Source of the DNA: Deltaproteobacteria bacterium YD0425bin51 | Lineage (GTDB): Bacteria > Desulfobacterota > Desulfobacteria > Desulfobacterales > YD0425bin51 | Length of the DNA stretch: 64,000 nucleotides | Assembly: GCA_002753225.1 (NCBI GenBank) | Contig: PDZS01000005.1 | Coordinates: 62,001-126,000, forward strand | Reading direction: 5' to 3' | Shown here: in pieces, positions 1 through 8,797 of the stretch | Layout of the letters: every line of letters begins with the position of its first letter | Position numbering within the stretch: the stretch's first letter is position 1 | The notes under the pieces: model-generated | Databases searched by the model: none | Seen by the model: the letters and a program-made list of their open reading frames with translations, nothing else | Told to the model about the DNA's origin: nothing | Program-made: the position numbers and the translations under genes

Positions 1-1566
1 GCTTTTTATGTATATAATGTGCCATCATTAGGATTTTTAGAAGAGTTAAAACTATTTTTGGAAGATGAAAATATAAAAAAAATTGGGCATAATATAAAAC
101 ATATTTTAATTATGCTTATAAAATATGGAATATCAATTAATGGCTTTATATTTGATACAATGCTAGCATCATATCTCATAAATCCATCAAAAAAAGAGCA
201 TAATATAGATCAGATTATTGTTGATTTTATGGGGTATAAGAAAATCGAGTATGACGATATAGCATACTCAGAATGTGAAAATGCTGATATTGTTATATCA
301 GCCTATGAAATTTTAAAATCTAAATTAATAGATTTAAATATTTTAGGTCTTCTTGAAAAGATTGAGATTCCTCTGTCATATGTTCTCATGGATATGGAAC
401 TTACAGGGATATCTGTAAATAAAGATAAACTTTTAGAGCTTTCAAAAACTTTTGAACATGAACTCCAAATATTAGAGGGGAAAATATATGGTATTGCTGG
501 TGAAGAATTTAATATCAGATCACCTCAACAGATTGGGGCTATCTTATTTGACAAATTAAAGCTTTCTTCCTCAAAAAAGACTAAAAAAACAAAAGGATAT
601 TCGACAAATGTTGATGTATTGAATGAACTTGCTCTAAACCATGAAATAGCATCATTAATTTTGAGACATAGAACTTTATCAAAGTTAAAAGGTACTTATG
701 TAGATGCTTTAACCAATATTATAGATAAAAAAACAGACAGAATTCATACATCTTTTAATCAGACAATAACAGCAACAGGTAGGCTTAGCAGTTCTGAGCC
801 AAATCTTCAAAATATTCCGATTCGTACAAATGAAGGTAAGGAGATTCGCAGGGCTTTTATACCTCAGAAAGATTGGCTTATTATTTCAGCAGACTATTCT
901 CAAATAGAGTTAAGGATTTTGGCACATTATTCTAATGATCCTATTTTAATTAAAGCGTTTATAAATGATGAAGATATCCATAAACGAACTGCAACAGAAG
1001 TATTTAATGTTTTTCCATCATATGTTACAGGAGAGTTAAGACAACATGCTAAAGCCATAAATTTTGGAATAATTTATGGGATGAGTCCTTTTGGGCTTTC
1101 CCAAGAACTTGGTATTTCTCAAAAAATGGCCAAGACATATATAGATAATTATTTTTTGCGATATATTGGGGTTAAAGATTTTATTGATAAATCTATTGAG
1201 GATGCAAGGATAACAAAACAAACCAAAACCATGCTTGGGAGAATTCGTCTTTTACCCGAGATAAACAGCTCAAATAAAGACACACGAATGTTTGCTGAAC
1301 GGGTAGCTATAAATACTCCTATTCAGGGAACTGCTGCTGATTTAATAAAACTTGCTATGATAGATATTCATACCAAAATAAAACAACATAATCTTAAAAC
1401 TAAAATGCTTCTTTCTGTTCATGATGACATCATTTTTGAATCCCCGAAAGAGGAAGTTGATTTTGCTGCAAAACTTATAAAAGAATCTATGGAAGGAATA
1501 TATACGCTGATAGTTCCCCTCAAAGTAAAAGTTGCTATTGGAAATAACTGGGAAGAAGCTTATTAA
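1..1566 (+). CDS. polA: DNA polymerase I, C-terminal part (5' end outside window)
   Basis: DNA repair and Okazaki-fragment polymerase, cut by the window start; the frame is open from base 1, so the GTG at 19 is internal. The visible 521 residues hold the end of the 3'-5' exonuclease-like domain (DTMLASYL) and a complete family A polymerase domain. Motif A is DYSQIELRILAHYS, motif B is RQHAKAINFGIIYG and motif C is SVHDDIIFE. The exonuclease motif around bases 80-115 reads GHNIKHI, where proofreading enzymes have an Asp after NxK(Y/F), so proofreading is probably lost. The 5' nuclease domain would lie upstream. Identity is very sure. Confidence 0.97.
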   Translation, partial: AFYVYNVPSLGFLEELKLFLEDENIKKIGHNIKHILIMLIKYGISINGFIFDTMLASYLINPSKKEHNIDQIIVDFMGYKKIEYDDIAYSECENADIVISAYEILKSKLIDLNILGLLEKIEIPLSYVLMDMELTGISVNKDKLLELSKTFEHELQILEGKIYGIAGEEFNIRSPQQIGAILFDKLKLSSSKKTKKTKGYSTNVDVLNELALNHEIASLILRHRTLSKLKGTYVDALTNIIDKKTDRIHTSFNQTITATGRLSSSEPNLQNIPIRTNEGKEIRRAFIPQKDWLIISADYSQIELRILAHYSNDPILIKAFINDEDIHKRTATEVFNVFPSYVTGELRQHAKAINFGIIYGMSPFGLSQELGISQKMAKTYIDNYFLRYIGVKDFIDKSIEDARITKQTKTMLGRIRLLPEINSSNKDTRMFAERVAINTPIQGTAADLIKLAMIDIHTKIKQHNLKTKMLLSVHDDIIFESPKEEVDFAAKLIKESMEGIYTLIVPLKVKVAIGNNWEEAY

Positions 1567-1588
1567 TGGTATAATAAGGTAATCCATT

Positions 1589-3010
1589 TTGAAAAAAGCT
1601 AATTTTATCAACGGTAAATGGGTTGAAAATCGGTCTAAAGATTTTCTTGATGTTAATCATAAATATACAGGAGCTCTTCTTGCTAAATTGCCCTTGGCTA
1701 GTGAACAGGATATAGAAGACTGTATTACTGGTCTGGAATCAGGGTTTAAAGCTTTGAAGCAGTGGTCTGCTGAAAAGAGAGCAGATGCTTTAAATCGTCT
1801 ATCTGAAGAGTTGGCTCTTGTTAAAGAAGATTTTAGTCAACTTATTGTAGCTGAAGCTGGCAAACCTATTTCTTATGCAAGAGGAGAAATAGAACGCTGT
1901 ATTACCACTTTGAAAACTGCAGCTCGTGAAGCATTTGCCTTTACAGGAGAAACAATTCCAATCGACTATGGAATTGGTCAGGGGAAGACAGCCTTTACTA
2001 AACCATTTCCAATAGGGCCTGTTTTGGGAATTTCTCCATTTAACTTTCCCATGAATCTTGCACTTCATAAAATTGCTCCTGCCTTGGCAGTTGGTTGTTC
2101 TATTGTTATAAAACCGTCCCCTCAAGCTCCTTTATCCTGTTTGTCCTTTGCTTCATTATGTGAGAAGGTTGGATATCCTAAAGGAGCAATCAATGTAATA
2201 GTATGTAATAATCTGATGGCTGAAAAAATGGTACGCGATCCCAGGATACGTATGCTTTCTTTTACAGGAAGTAGCAAGGTAGGATGGTACCTCAAAACTA
2301 TTGCTGGACACAAAAAAATTCTATTGGAGTTAGGAGGTAATGCTGCTGTTATTATTGATGAATCTGCAAATCTTGAAGAAGCAGCAAGGTTAACAGTTCA
2401 GGGGGCATATATTTATGCAGGGCAGGTTTGCATATCTGTTCAAAGAATTTATGTACACAAGAATATTTTTGATGAATTTCTTTCCTTATTACTTAAAAAT
2501 ATAAAAGCTGTTCAAACTGGTGACCCTCATGACCCAAAAACTATAGTAGGTCCTATGATTGACTCTTCTAACGTAACTCGTATTCATTCATGGATTCAGG
2601 AAGCTGTTTCCGAAGGAGCAAAGATTTTGGCTGGAGGAGTTATTCTTGATGAAACACATCATATATATGCGCCAACTCTTATTACCCAAACTAAACCCCA
2701 CATGAAAATAGTCTGTGAAGAAGCATTTGGTCCTGTTGCTGTGATAGAACAAGTGAACGACTTTTCAGAAGCGTTAGATATGACCAATCAATCTGATTAT
2801 GGCTTACAAGCGGGAGTTTTTACAAATCAGATCAATCACATGAAACAATCTTTTGAAACATTGGAAACAGGAGCTGTTATTATCAACTATATCCCAGGAT
2901 TCAGAGTGGATAGTATGCCATATGGAGGAATAAAAGATTCAGGTTTAGGGAGAGAAGGAATTCGCTACGCAATGCAGGAAATGACAGAAAATAGATTGCT
3001 TGTTTATTAA
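1589..3010 (+). CDS. NAD(P)-dependent aldehyde dehydrogenase
   Basis: Oxidises an aldehyde to the acid with NAD(P); the substrate cannot be told. The protein is 473 residues, normal for the ALDH superfamily. It shows the Rossmann-side segment FNFPMNLALHKIAPALAVG, the nucleotide loop FTGSSKVGW, the general base Glu247 in ELGGN, the catalytic Cys281 in GQVCISVQR and the late motif EEAFGPV. The start is a TTG with AAGGT about 10 bases upstream. It lies 22 bases after polA. A soluble cytoplasmic enzyme is expected. The non-phosphorylating lactaldehyde/glyceraldehyde-3-phosphate dehydrogenase branch is possible but not proven. Confidence 0.92.
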   Translation: MKKANFINGKWVENRSKDFLDVNHKYTGALLAKLPLASEQDIEDCITGLESGFKALKQWSAEKRADALNRLSEELALVKEDFSQLIVAEAGKPISYARGEIERCITTLKTAAREAFAFTGETIPIDYGIGQGKTAFTKPFPIGPVLGISPFNFPMNLALHKIAPALAVGCSIVIKPSPQAPLSCLSFASLCEKVGYPKGAINVIVCNNLMAEKMVRDPRIRMLSFTGSSKVGWYLKTIAGHKKILLELGGNAAVIIDESANLEEAARLTVQGAYIYAGQVCISVQRIYVHKNIFDEFLSLLLKNIKAVQTGDPHDPKTIVGPMIDSSNVTRIHSWIQEAVSEGAKILAGGVILDETHHIYAPTLITQTKPHMKIVCEEAFGPVAVIEQVNDFSEALDMTNQSDYGLQAGVFTNQINHMKQSFETLETGAVIINYIPGFRVDSMPYGGIKDSGLGREGIRYAMQEMTENRLLVY

Positions 3011-3033
3011 ATTTTCAAACTTTTGCTCAGATT

Positions 3034-4047
3034 ATGATTAATATGCAAGGACTTACTCTAGGGAAATTTGCTCCATTACATAGAGGGCATCAACTGGTTA
3101 TTGAAACTGCACTTGCTGAAATGGATAAGGTATCTGTAATTATTTATGATGCACCTGAAATAACAGATATTCCTCTAAATGTTAGGTCCAATTGGCTGAG
3201 ACTATTATATCCACAAATAAACATTGTTGAAGCATGGGATGGCCCAACAGAAATAGGAAATACAACAGATATCAAACGCAAACATGAAGACTATATCATA
3301 AATAAATTAAATATTAAAAATATAACTCATTTTTACTCGAGTGAATTCTATGGCGATCACATGAGCCTTGCACTTAGTGCATTTAATCGTCTTGTAGACA
3401 TTTCAAGGCAGGCAGTTCCCATATCAGGAATGAAAATTAGACAAAATCCATTTGCATATCGGGAATACATTCATCCATTAGTTTACAGAGACATTATAAC
3501 AAATATAGTATTTCTTGGAGCTCCATCTACAGGAAAAACAACTGTCGCAAAACAATTAGCTAAAGATTATGAAACAGTTTGGATGCCTGAATATGGAAGA
3601 GAATATTGGGAAAAATTTCAAATTAACCGAAGATTGTCAATAGAGCAATTAGTTGAGATTGCAGAAAGACATATAGAGCGAGAAGAAAACTTTCTCTATA
3701 AGGCAAATAACTATATGTTCACAGACACAAACGCAATAACTACTCTCATGTTTTCATATTATTATCATAAATCTGCTTTGCCTAAACTTGTTGAAATAGC
3801 AAAGGAATCTTCGGCACGTTATGACTTGGTGTTCCTTTGTGATACTGATGTCCCTTATGATGACACATGGGATCGCTCAGGAGATATCAACCGTAAAATT
3901 TTTCAAAAACAGATTATTGGATATTTACTCTCCCAAAAAATCCCATTTATAATATTATCTGGTGATCTTGAAACAAGAATTTCTAAAGTCAAAGCCATTT
4001 TGAGCAGATTTAAAAAATACAAAACCTTGCCTGGAATTTTTCTATGA
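3034..4047 (+). CDS. NadR-like bifunctional NMN adenylyltransferase / ribosylnicotinamide kinase
   Basis: NAD salvage enzyme of 337 residues. The N-terminal nucleotidyltransferase domain has GKFAPLHRGH near residue 10 and the ATP-binding segment SGMKIRQNP near residue 130. The C-terminal P-loop kinase domain begins at VFLGAPSTGKTT (about residue 165) and is followed by MPEYGREYWE, typical of ribosylnicotinamide kinase. There is no N-terminal helix-turn-helix, so the repressor function of enterobacterial NadR is absent. An alternative ATG lies three codons in. The pnuC gene starts four bases after the stop, so uptake, phosphorylation and adenylylation of nicotinamide riboside are encoded together. 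Confidence 0.9.
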   Translation: MINMQGLTLGKFAPLHRGHQLVIETALAEMDKVSVIIYDAPEITDIPLNVRSNWLRLLYPQINIVEAWDGPTEIGNTTDIKRKHEDYIINKLNIKNITHFYSSEFYGDHMSLALSAFNRLVDISRQAVPISGMKIRQNPFAYREYIHPLVYRDIITNIVFLGAPSTGKTTVAKQLAKDYETVWMPEYGREYWEKFQINRRLSIEQLVEIAERHIEREENFLYKANNYMFTDTNAITTLMFSYYYHKSALPKLVEIAKESSARYDLVFLCDTDVPYDDTWDRSGDINRKIFQKQIIGYLLSQKIPFIILSGDLETRISKVKAILSRFKKYKTLPGIFL

Positions 4048-4051
4048 GGTC

Positions 4052-4717
4052 ATGAAAACTATGCTTTTGAATATATTAAGTGTTAATAATATAGCTTTCA
4101 CGATTATTGGATATCCGATGAGTTATATAGAGTTTATAGGTACTGTCCTATATCTTTGGTCTGTTTGGCTTATTTCCAAACGCCGGATATTGACCTGGCC
4201 TATTGGAATTATAAGTGTATTGCTCTATATGATTTTATTTTATCAAATCAGACTTTATTCAGATACCATTGAGCAATTATATTACATAGGCGCAAGTATT
4301 TACGGTTGGTATACATGGAATAAATCTCCTAAAGATAAAGGTCAGATAACTGATGTAAAATTTAGCAAACAGAGAGAAGTTATTCTATGGATTTCATTGA
4401 CACTGGTCATATCAATTTTTACTGGCTTTTTCATGAGTCGTGTTCACACGTTGCTTCCTATTATTTTCCCTGAGAAGGCATCATTTCCCTATATAGATGC
4501 AATAACAACTATAATGAGCTTTTCAGCTATGTGGTTAATGGCTCAAAAAAAAATTGAAAGTTGGATTTATTGGATTCTTGTGGATATGATCGGAATATGG
4601 TTATATTTTGTTAAAAATGTTAAATTCATTTCTTTGCTATATGTCATTTTACTAATTATGGCTATTAATGGTTTACTAATGTGGAGAAACGCCATATCGA
4701 ATAGAGTTAATGAATAG
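4052..4717 (+). CDS. pnuC: PnuC-type nicotinamide riboside transporter
   Basis: Inner-membrane facilitator of 221 residues with about seven hydrophobic segments. The PnuC family pattern is clear: YIEFIGTVLYLWSVWL, then WPIGIISVLLYMILFY and a second aromatic repeat SIYGWYTW. In this family the cytoplasmic NadR kinase traps the imported riboside by phosphorylation, which fits the gene four bases upstream. GAGGT precedes the ATG at 4052. A hairpin at 4740-4806 follows the gene. Confidence 0.9.
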   Translation: MKTMLLNILSVNNIAFTIIGYPMSYIEFIGTVLYLWSVWLISKRRILTWPIGIISVLLYMILFYQIRLYSDTIEQLYYIGASIYGWYTWNKSPKDKGQITDVKFSKQREVILWISLTLVISIFTGFFMSRVHTLLPIIFPEKASFPYIDAITTIMSFSAMWLMAQKKIESWIYWILVDMIGIWLYFVKNVKFISLLYVILLIMAINGLLMWRNAISNRVNE

Positions 4718-4739
4718 ATTCAATTCAAAATATCTGTTC

Positions 4740-4806
4740 TTGGGCAGTGATTTACACGTAATGATAGCTTAAAAATCTCATTATGTATATCACTACCCAA
4801 TTTTTT
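4740..4806. terminator. Long imperfect hairpin with T-run, between convergent genes
   Basis: The left arm 4740-4764 and right arm 4778-4800 pair with only a few mismatches (outer part TTGGGCAGTGAT against ATCACTACCCAA), followed by six T at 4801-4806. It sits after pnuC (+) and before the stop of the M24 gene (-), so it probably ends pnuC transcription and may work both ways. The arms are longer than in a usual terminator. Confidence 0.65.
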
Positions 4807-4844
4807 AGAACATTCTATATCCCCTTGATCCTAAGTGGTAGTAT

Positions 4845-6071
4845 TTACTCAATTTCTTCGACCTTTAAAGGAAATTTTGATAAAGGCTCGCATCCGTCTT
4901 TACCAATAAGAATAGGATTTTCATAGCGGAAGCCTATTTTTTCATCAGGACATGCATATTGAACTGCACAAATGAGAAGTTCTCCTTCCTGATAAATATG
5001 ATCAGGATCTGTCCAATATGGAATAGCTCCCTGATTTAATCCAATACGCCATTCATCTCCCATCATCCCTATTCCATGCTCAAAACCTGGAACTAGATAT
5101 TCTGTAAAACCTTCTTGTTCTGCAAAACGCATCATTTCTTCAGCTATAATCGATGGAGATGAGCCTGTTTGATAAGTTTTTAACGATAATTTAACTATAT
5201 TTAAAAAATTATCAGCATGCCATCTTTGTCTCTTTGTTGCTTTTCCCAGGAAATAATTATGAGAATGATCTCCCAGTCCTAGTTTAAACATAGCATGAAG
5301 ATCAGCCATTAAAGGTTCTCCCTGCTGAAGTTTACGTCTAGAAGCAGGAGTACAAGCACAGCCTGCAAGACCTGTCCGATAACCTGACGCTATTTCATTT
5401 CCGCCAGTAAATGACCATTCCCACTCACTACCTGCTTTACGCATTGCATAAGTAGCTATTCCTGCAATTTCTGTTTCAGTTTTATCTTTATATCCAGAGT
5501 TTATTATAGATTCATAGACTGCCTTATGTCCTATGTCAACTATACGAGATGCCTCTTTAAATCTATTTATAGTGCCTTGGTCTTTAATCAAAGAAAGTCT
5601 GTCTATAATGTCATAGCTGTTTACAAATTCAAAATCTGGCAGAGCTTCTCTAAACTGCTCATATTCATATTGTGTCAAAAAACCTTCAGGAAGATAATTA
5701 GACATTCCTGATTCAATACCTATAAGACCTTTTTTAAGATTAAGCTGATCTTTAATATAATCAGAAATAGCAGATATTTGTTCCATTCCACCCATCGGAG
5801 CATACCCCATTACATTATCTTCACCTAACCACGATTCATCTGCAATACGAGCTACATCAATGACAAAAGTAAATACAGTTGGAAGACCTTCATGTCCAAT
5901 TATAATAAAACTTCTCCAAGGACAAAAAGTATCAGAAACCCATGAGATTGTTCTTAAGCGTGATCCTAAATATACATCTATGTTTTGTCTTGCCATAGCT
6001 TCTTTAATCTGAGAAACTCGTTTTGGAAAATCAATATAAAATGGATCGCTTACGTTTACAATATTACTCAT
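4845..6071 (-). CDS. M24-family (creatinase/aminopeptidase P fold) protein, atypical metal site
   Basis: The 408-residue protein has a creatinase N-domain (about 1-165) and a pita-bread domain (about 170-400). Family metal-ligand positions that can be placed are Asp257 (ADLHA), Asp268 (GDHSHN), His332 (FEHGIG) and Glu384 (RYEN). The fourth ligand, normally Glu in a VEPG-like motif, appears as Gln371 in AVQYACP. It may therefore be a hydrolase or lyase with an altered metal centre rather than an Xaa-Pro peptidase. The start has a strong GGAGGGG 3 bases upstream. It is the last gene of a TetR-SCP2-M24 operon (gap 15 bases). Confidence 0.75.
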   Translation of the reverse strand: MSNIVNVSDPFYIDFPKRVSQIKEAMARQNIDVYLGSRLRTISWVSDTFCPWRSFIIIGHEGLPTVFTFVIDVARIADESWLGEDNVMGYAPMGGMEQISAISDYIKDQLNLKKGLIGIESGMSNYLPEGFLTQYEYEQFREALPDFEFVNSYDIIDRLSLIKDQGTINRFKEASRIVDIGHKAVYESIINSGYKDKTETEIAGIATYAMRKAGSEWEWSFTGGNEIASGYRTGLAGCACTPASRRKLQQGEPLMADLHAMFKLGLGDHSHNYFLGKATKRQRWHADNFLNIVKLSLKTYQTGSSPSIIAEEMMRFAEQEGFTEYLVPGFEHGIGMMGDEWRIGLNQGAIPYWTDPDHIYQEGELLICAVQYACPDEKIGFRYENPILIGKDGCEPLSKFPLKVEEIE

Positions 6072-6086
6072 ATCCCCTCCTTTGTG

Positions 6087-6488
6087 TTAATATTTTGCTG
6101 GAATTTTTGCTAATACTCTATTTAAACGGTCAGCAATAGACGCTAATTTTAAAGCTTTTACCATATTCCCTTTGAGTTTTAGCTTCCCTGTCATTAGAGC
6201 TTTTTGAGAGCTAAGTTTGGCTTGAGTTATTAAAGCAAAGGTATCATAGTTCCCAATAATTTTAAATTCTGCTTGTGGAGATTCCCCTTCACCAACACTT
6301 ATTTCACTGAGATCACCTTCTTCACATTTGATATATAAATACCTTTCTTTCCCATCAGCACAATTTTTGTAAATACTTGACATCGAAGTTGATATGAATT
6401 TCATCTGCTCAGGTGTAAGTTCTTCTCTAAGCTTTTTTTCAGCAGCATCACGCCATTCATAGCTTAAATAAGTTATAGATTCTTCCAT
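6087..6488 (-). CDS. SCP2 sterol-transfer-fold protein
   Basis: A small cytoplasmic protein of 133 residues that resembles the SCP2 domain, a hydrophobic-pocket fold binding lipids, acyl-CoA or other apolar ligands. The features are a central beta region ending in AEFKIIGNYDTFALI and the C-terminal helix pattern ALMTGKLKLKGNMVKALKL, which is characteristic of bacterial SCP2 proteins. AGGAGG lies 6 bases before the ATG. It sits between tetR and the M24 gene on one strand with short gaps, so the three are probably co-transcribed. The ligand is unknown. Confidence 0.8.
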   Translation of the reverse strand: MEESITYLSYEWRDAAEKKLREELTPEQMKFISTSMSSIYKNCADGKERYLYIKCEEGDLSEISVGEGESPQAEFKIIGNYDTFALITQAKLSSQKALMTGKLKLKGNMVKALKLASIADRLNRVLAKIPAKY

Positions 6489-6513
6489 ACTGCCACCTCC
6501 TGATATAAATGGA

Positions 6514-7098
6514 TTATTTTTTTGCTATTAAACCTTCTAAAATCAGATCAAGACCTATCTTAAACATATCCATATTTGCTCCAGATTCTGGCTTAATATA
6601 GGTTTTGATTATAAACATAATGTAAACTGAAAATAAAACTTCAGCCACGACATCTACATTAACATTTCTAAATCTATTCTCTTTTATACCTTGTGATAAA
6701 ATACTTTTAATAATATTAATAGAAATCTTGTTGATTTCAATAAAATGGTCTTCTTTAGGGGATAATGGAAAAATAGACGGATCATCTATTAATATTTTGC
6801 ATAAATAGGGCATCTGCGAGAGATATTCATAAGCTTTAAGCGACATGATTTTAAAGCGTTCCACAACATCCTCAGCCTTTTGAATTTCATTTTTTACCAG
6901 TTCTTGCCAATTTTGGAGCGCGTAAGCCACGGTTTCTTGATACAAGCTTTTTTTGTCTTTTGTGTAGAGATAAATATTGCCTTTTGTCATATTCAGTTCA
7001 TTTGCAATATCTTCAACCCTTGTTCTCTTAAAACCATATTTTGCAAACAATTTAAGCGCTGTTGCATAGATTTGGAATTGTTTTATATTTTTTTTCAT
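6514..7098 (-). CDS. TetR/AcrR-family transcriptional regulator
   Basis: The 194-residue protein begins with a TetR helix-turn-helix: ALKLFAKYGFKRTRVEDIA, then NMTKGNIYLYTKDKKSLY at about residues 35-53. The rest is an all-helical ligand-binding domain with a hydrophobic C-terminal part (VLFSVYIMFIIKTYI). It is the first gene of the operon with the SCP2 and M24 genes. A near-perfect palindrome lies just upstream (7103-7147), so autorepression relieved by a small, perhaps lipid-like, ligand is likely. The ligand is inferred only from the neighbours. Confidence 0.9.
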   Translation of the reverse strand: MKKNIKQFQIYATALKLFAKYGFKRTRVEDIANELNMTKGNIYLYTKDKKSLYQETVAYALQNWQELVKNEIQKAEDVVERFKIMSLKAYEYLSQMPYLCKILIDDPSIFPLSPKEDHFIEINKISINIIKSILSQGIKENRFRNVNVDVVAEVLFSVYIMFIIKTYIKPESGANMDMFKIGLDLILEGLIAKK

Positions 7099-7102
7099 TA
7101 AA

Positions 7103-7147
7103 ATTATCCTGAATAAATAAACAATCGGTTCATTTGTTCAGGATAAT
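7103..7147. promoter_or_regulatory. Palindromic operator candidate for the TetR regulator
   Basis: Arms ATTATCCTGAATAAAT (7103-7118) and ATTTGTTCAGGATAAT (7132-7147) are reverse complements except at one position. They flank a 13-base centre and end five bases before the tetR start codon. Binding here would block the operon's own leader. Confidence 0.7.
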
Positions 7148-7234
7148 ATAAAATAATCTCCTCAAAGTCAAATGTTATTTTTTCAGATTATTTTATTGGA
7201 TTAAGGAAAAAGTGTAGGAAGATTGGTGAGTTAG

Positions 7235-8722
7235 TTAATCCCATCTATTCTTTTTTCTATTTTTATTCTCATACATAGCTGTATCTGCAGTGCGTATAAG
7301 TGTTTCTATATTGATTCCATCCTTAGGATACTCGCTAATCCCAATGCTAGATGAAATAAAATCAATGGTATGACCATCAATATGATAAGGAAGAGATATC
7401 TTTTCTGTAATCCTTTCTGCAACTTTTTCAGGTCTGCTTTCATATATGTTGTTTAAAATAATAGTAAATTCATCTCCTCCTAATCTACATATATAATCTA
7501 CATCCCTTAAAGATGCTCTCAGGCGACTTGCTACTTCTATAAGGAGTTTATCTCCTATTTCATGGCCATATGTATCATTTACCTGTTTAAATTTATCTAA
7601 ATCAATATATAAAATTGCTTTTTCTATATTAAAACGTTTCGCCTGAAGCAAAGTTTCTCTAAGACGTTCCATAAAAGCTTTTCTATTATAAAGGCCTGTA
7701 AGAGTATCGTGAAAGGCCAGATAAGCAAGTTCTTCTTCATATTTTTTTCTTTCGCTTACATCCCTTGCTATTCCTCTAAAACCTATAACATTCCCATTAA
7801 AGTCTTTTATTAGTGAAACAGATGTTTCAACATATGATTTGGTTCCATCTTTTCTTATAAATTCCCAATCAAATATTTTAACAGTTTCTCCTGTAGTATG
7901 AATTCTGTTAAATGCATGAAAAACCTTTTTTGCGTTCACTTCATCTGTATATTTACGATAATTCATTCCCATGATTTCTTCTTTAGGATATTTAAGGTTT
8001 TTACAAAGGGAGTCGTTAAAGAATGTAAAATTTCCAGATAAATCTGTTTCAAAATATGCTTCTTCAATACTTTCAAGAATATTGCGATATCTTTTTTCAC
8101 TATCTCTCAATGCTTCTGATGTTTTTGTATGGTTTTCAACTTCCTGTTTTAGTGCGTCATTTTTTGTTATAAGTTCTTTTGTTTTGTCTTCTAACTGATT
8201 TTTATAAAATTCGGTTTGGCGAACAATAAGATAGGTATATACTAGTAAACATCCTCCTAAAATTAGAAAAAAGAATGAAGCCAAATTTATCTTTACAAAA
8301 AAGATTCGTAAGATAAGCACAATAGGACCCATAATAGCTGTACGGTAGGACATGTCACGTAAATTTTTTAAACCTTGCTGAAGTCCATTTCCAATTACTG
8401 CAATTAGGATATATAAAAATAGAGGAGCAGGTTCATATGGGTCATATAACCAAGTAAGATGAGCCATGATAATGTCAAGCCAGTTACCGGGCGTAACAAA
8501 TCGTCTTTTAAAGCCCGATTTGAGTATTTGAACCCGCAAATAAAAATGGATGAGGAGGTAGCAAAAACTTCCTATGTAAGCAAGCATCCTTGGAATTATT
8601 AGTGAATCAGGAGAATTCGCCATATAAATAACAAATAACAGCAATAGAAAGAGTCTGATAAAATATTGCCAGTTTGGAGCAGTTACGATTTCAAATGTAT
8701 TAAAAGAGTTGTCTTTTTTCAT
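7235..8722 (-). CDS. Membrane PAS-GGDEF diguanylate cyclase
   Basis: Makes the second messenger c-di-GMP. With the start at ATG 8722 the protein has 495 residues; an in-frame start at 8764 would add 14. Domains in order: about five membrane segments (residues 20-180), a coiled linker, a PAS domain (about 205-325, ending in GFRGIARDVSERK) and a GGDEF domain. The active-site loop is RLGGDEFTI. The product-inhibition motif RDVD lies five residues before GGDEF, so both catalysis and feedback control look intact. The membrane part does not match a sensor family I can name. It is transcribed away from the ferredoxin gene at 8798. Confidence 0.92.
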   Translation of the reverse strand: MKKDNSFNTFEIVTAPNWQYFIRLFLLLLFVIYMANSPDSLIIPRMLAYIGSFCYLLIHFYLRVQILKSGFKRRFVTPGNWLDIIMAHLTWLYDPYEPAPLFLYILIAVIGNGLQQGLKNLRDMSYRTAIMGPIVLILRIFFVKINLASFFFLILGGCLLVYTYLIVRQTEFYKNQLEDKTKELITKNDALKQEVENHTKTSEALRDSEKRYRNILESIEEAYFETDLSGNFTFFNDSLCKNLKYPKEEIMGMNYRKYTDEVNAKKVFHAFNRIHTTGETVKIFDWEFIRKDGTKSYVETSVSLIKDFNGNVIGFRGIARDVSERKKYEEELAYLAFHDTLTGLYNRKAFMERLRETLLQAKRFNIEKAILYIDLDKFKQVNDTYGHEIGDKLLIEVASRLRASLRDVDYICRLGGDEFTIILNNIYESRPEKVAERITEKISLPYHIDGHTIDFISSSIGISEYPKDGINIETLIRTADTAMYENKNRKKNRWD

Positions 8723-8797
8723 ATTATATTTTAACTTATTTTTATAAAATTTATAACGTAACACAATAAAAAAATAAAATATTTAGGAGAAAATTTT

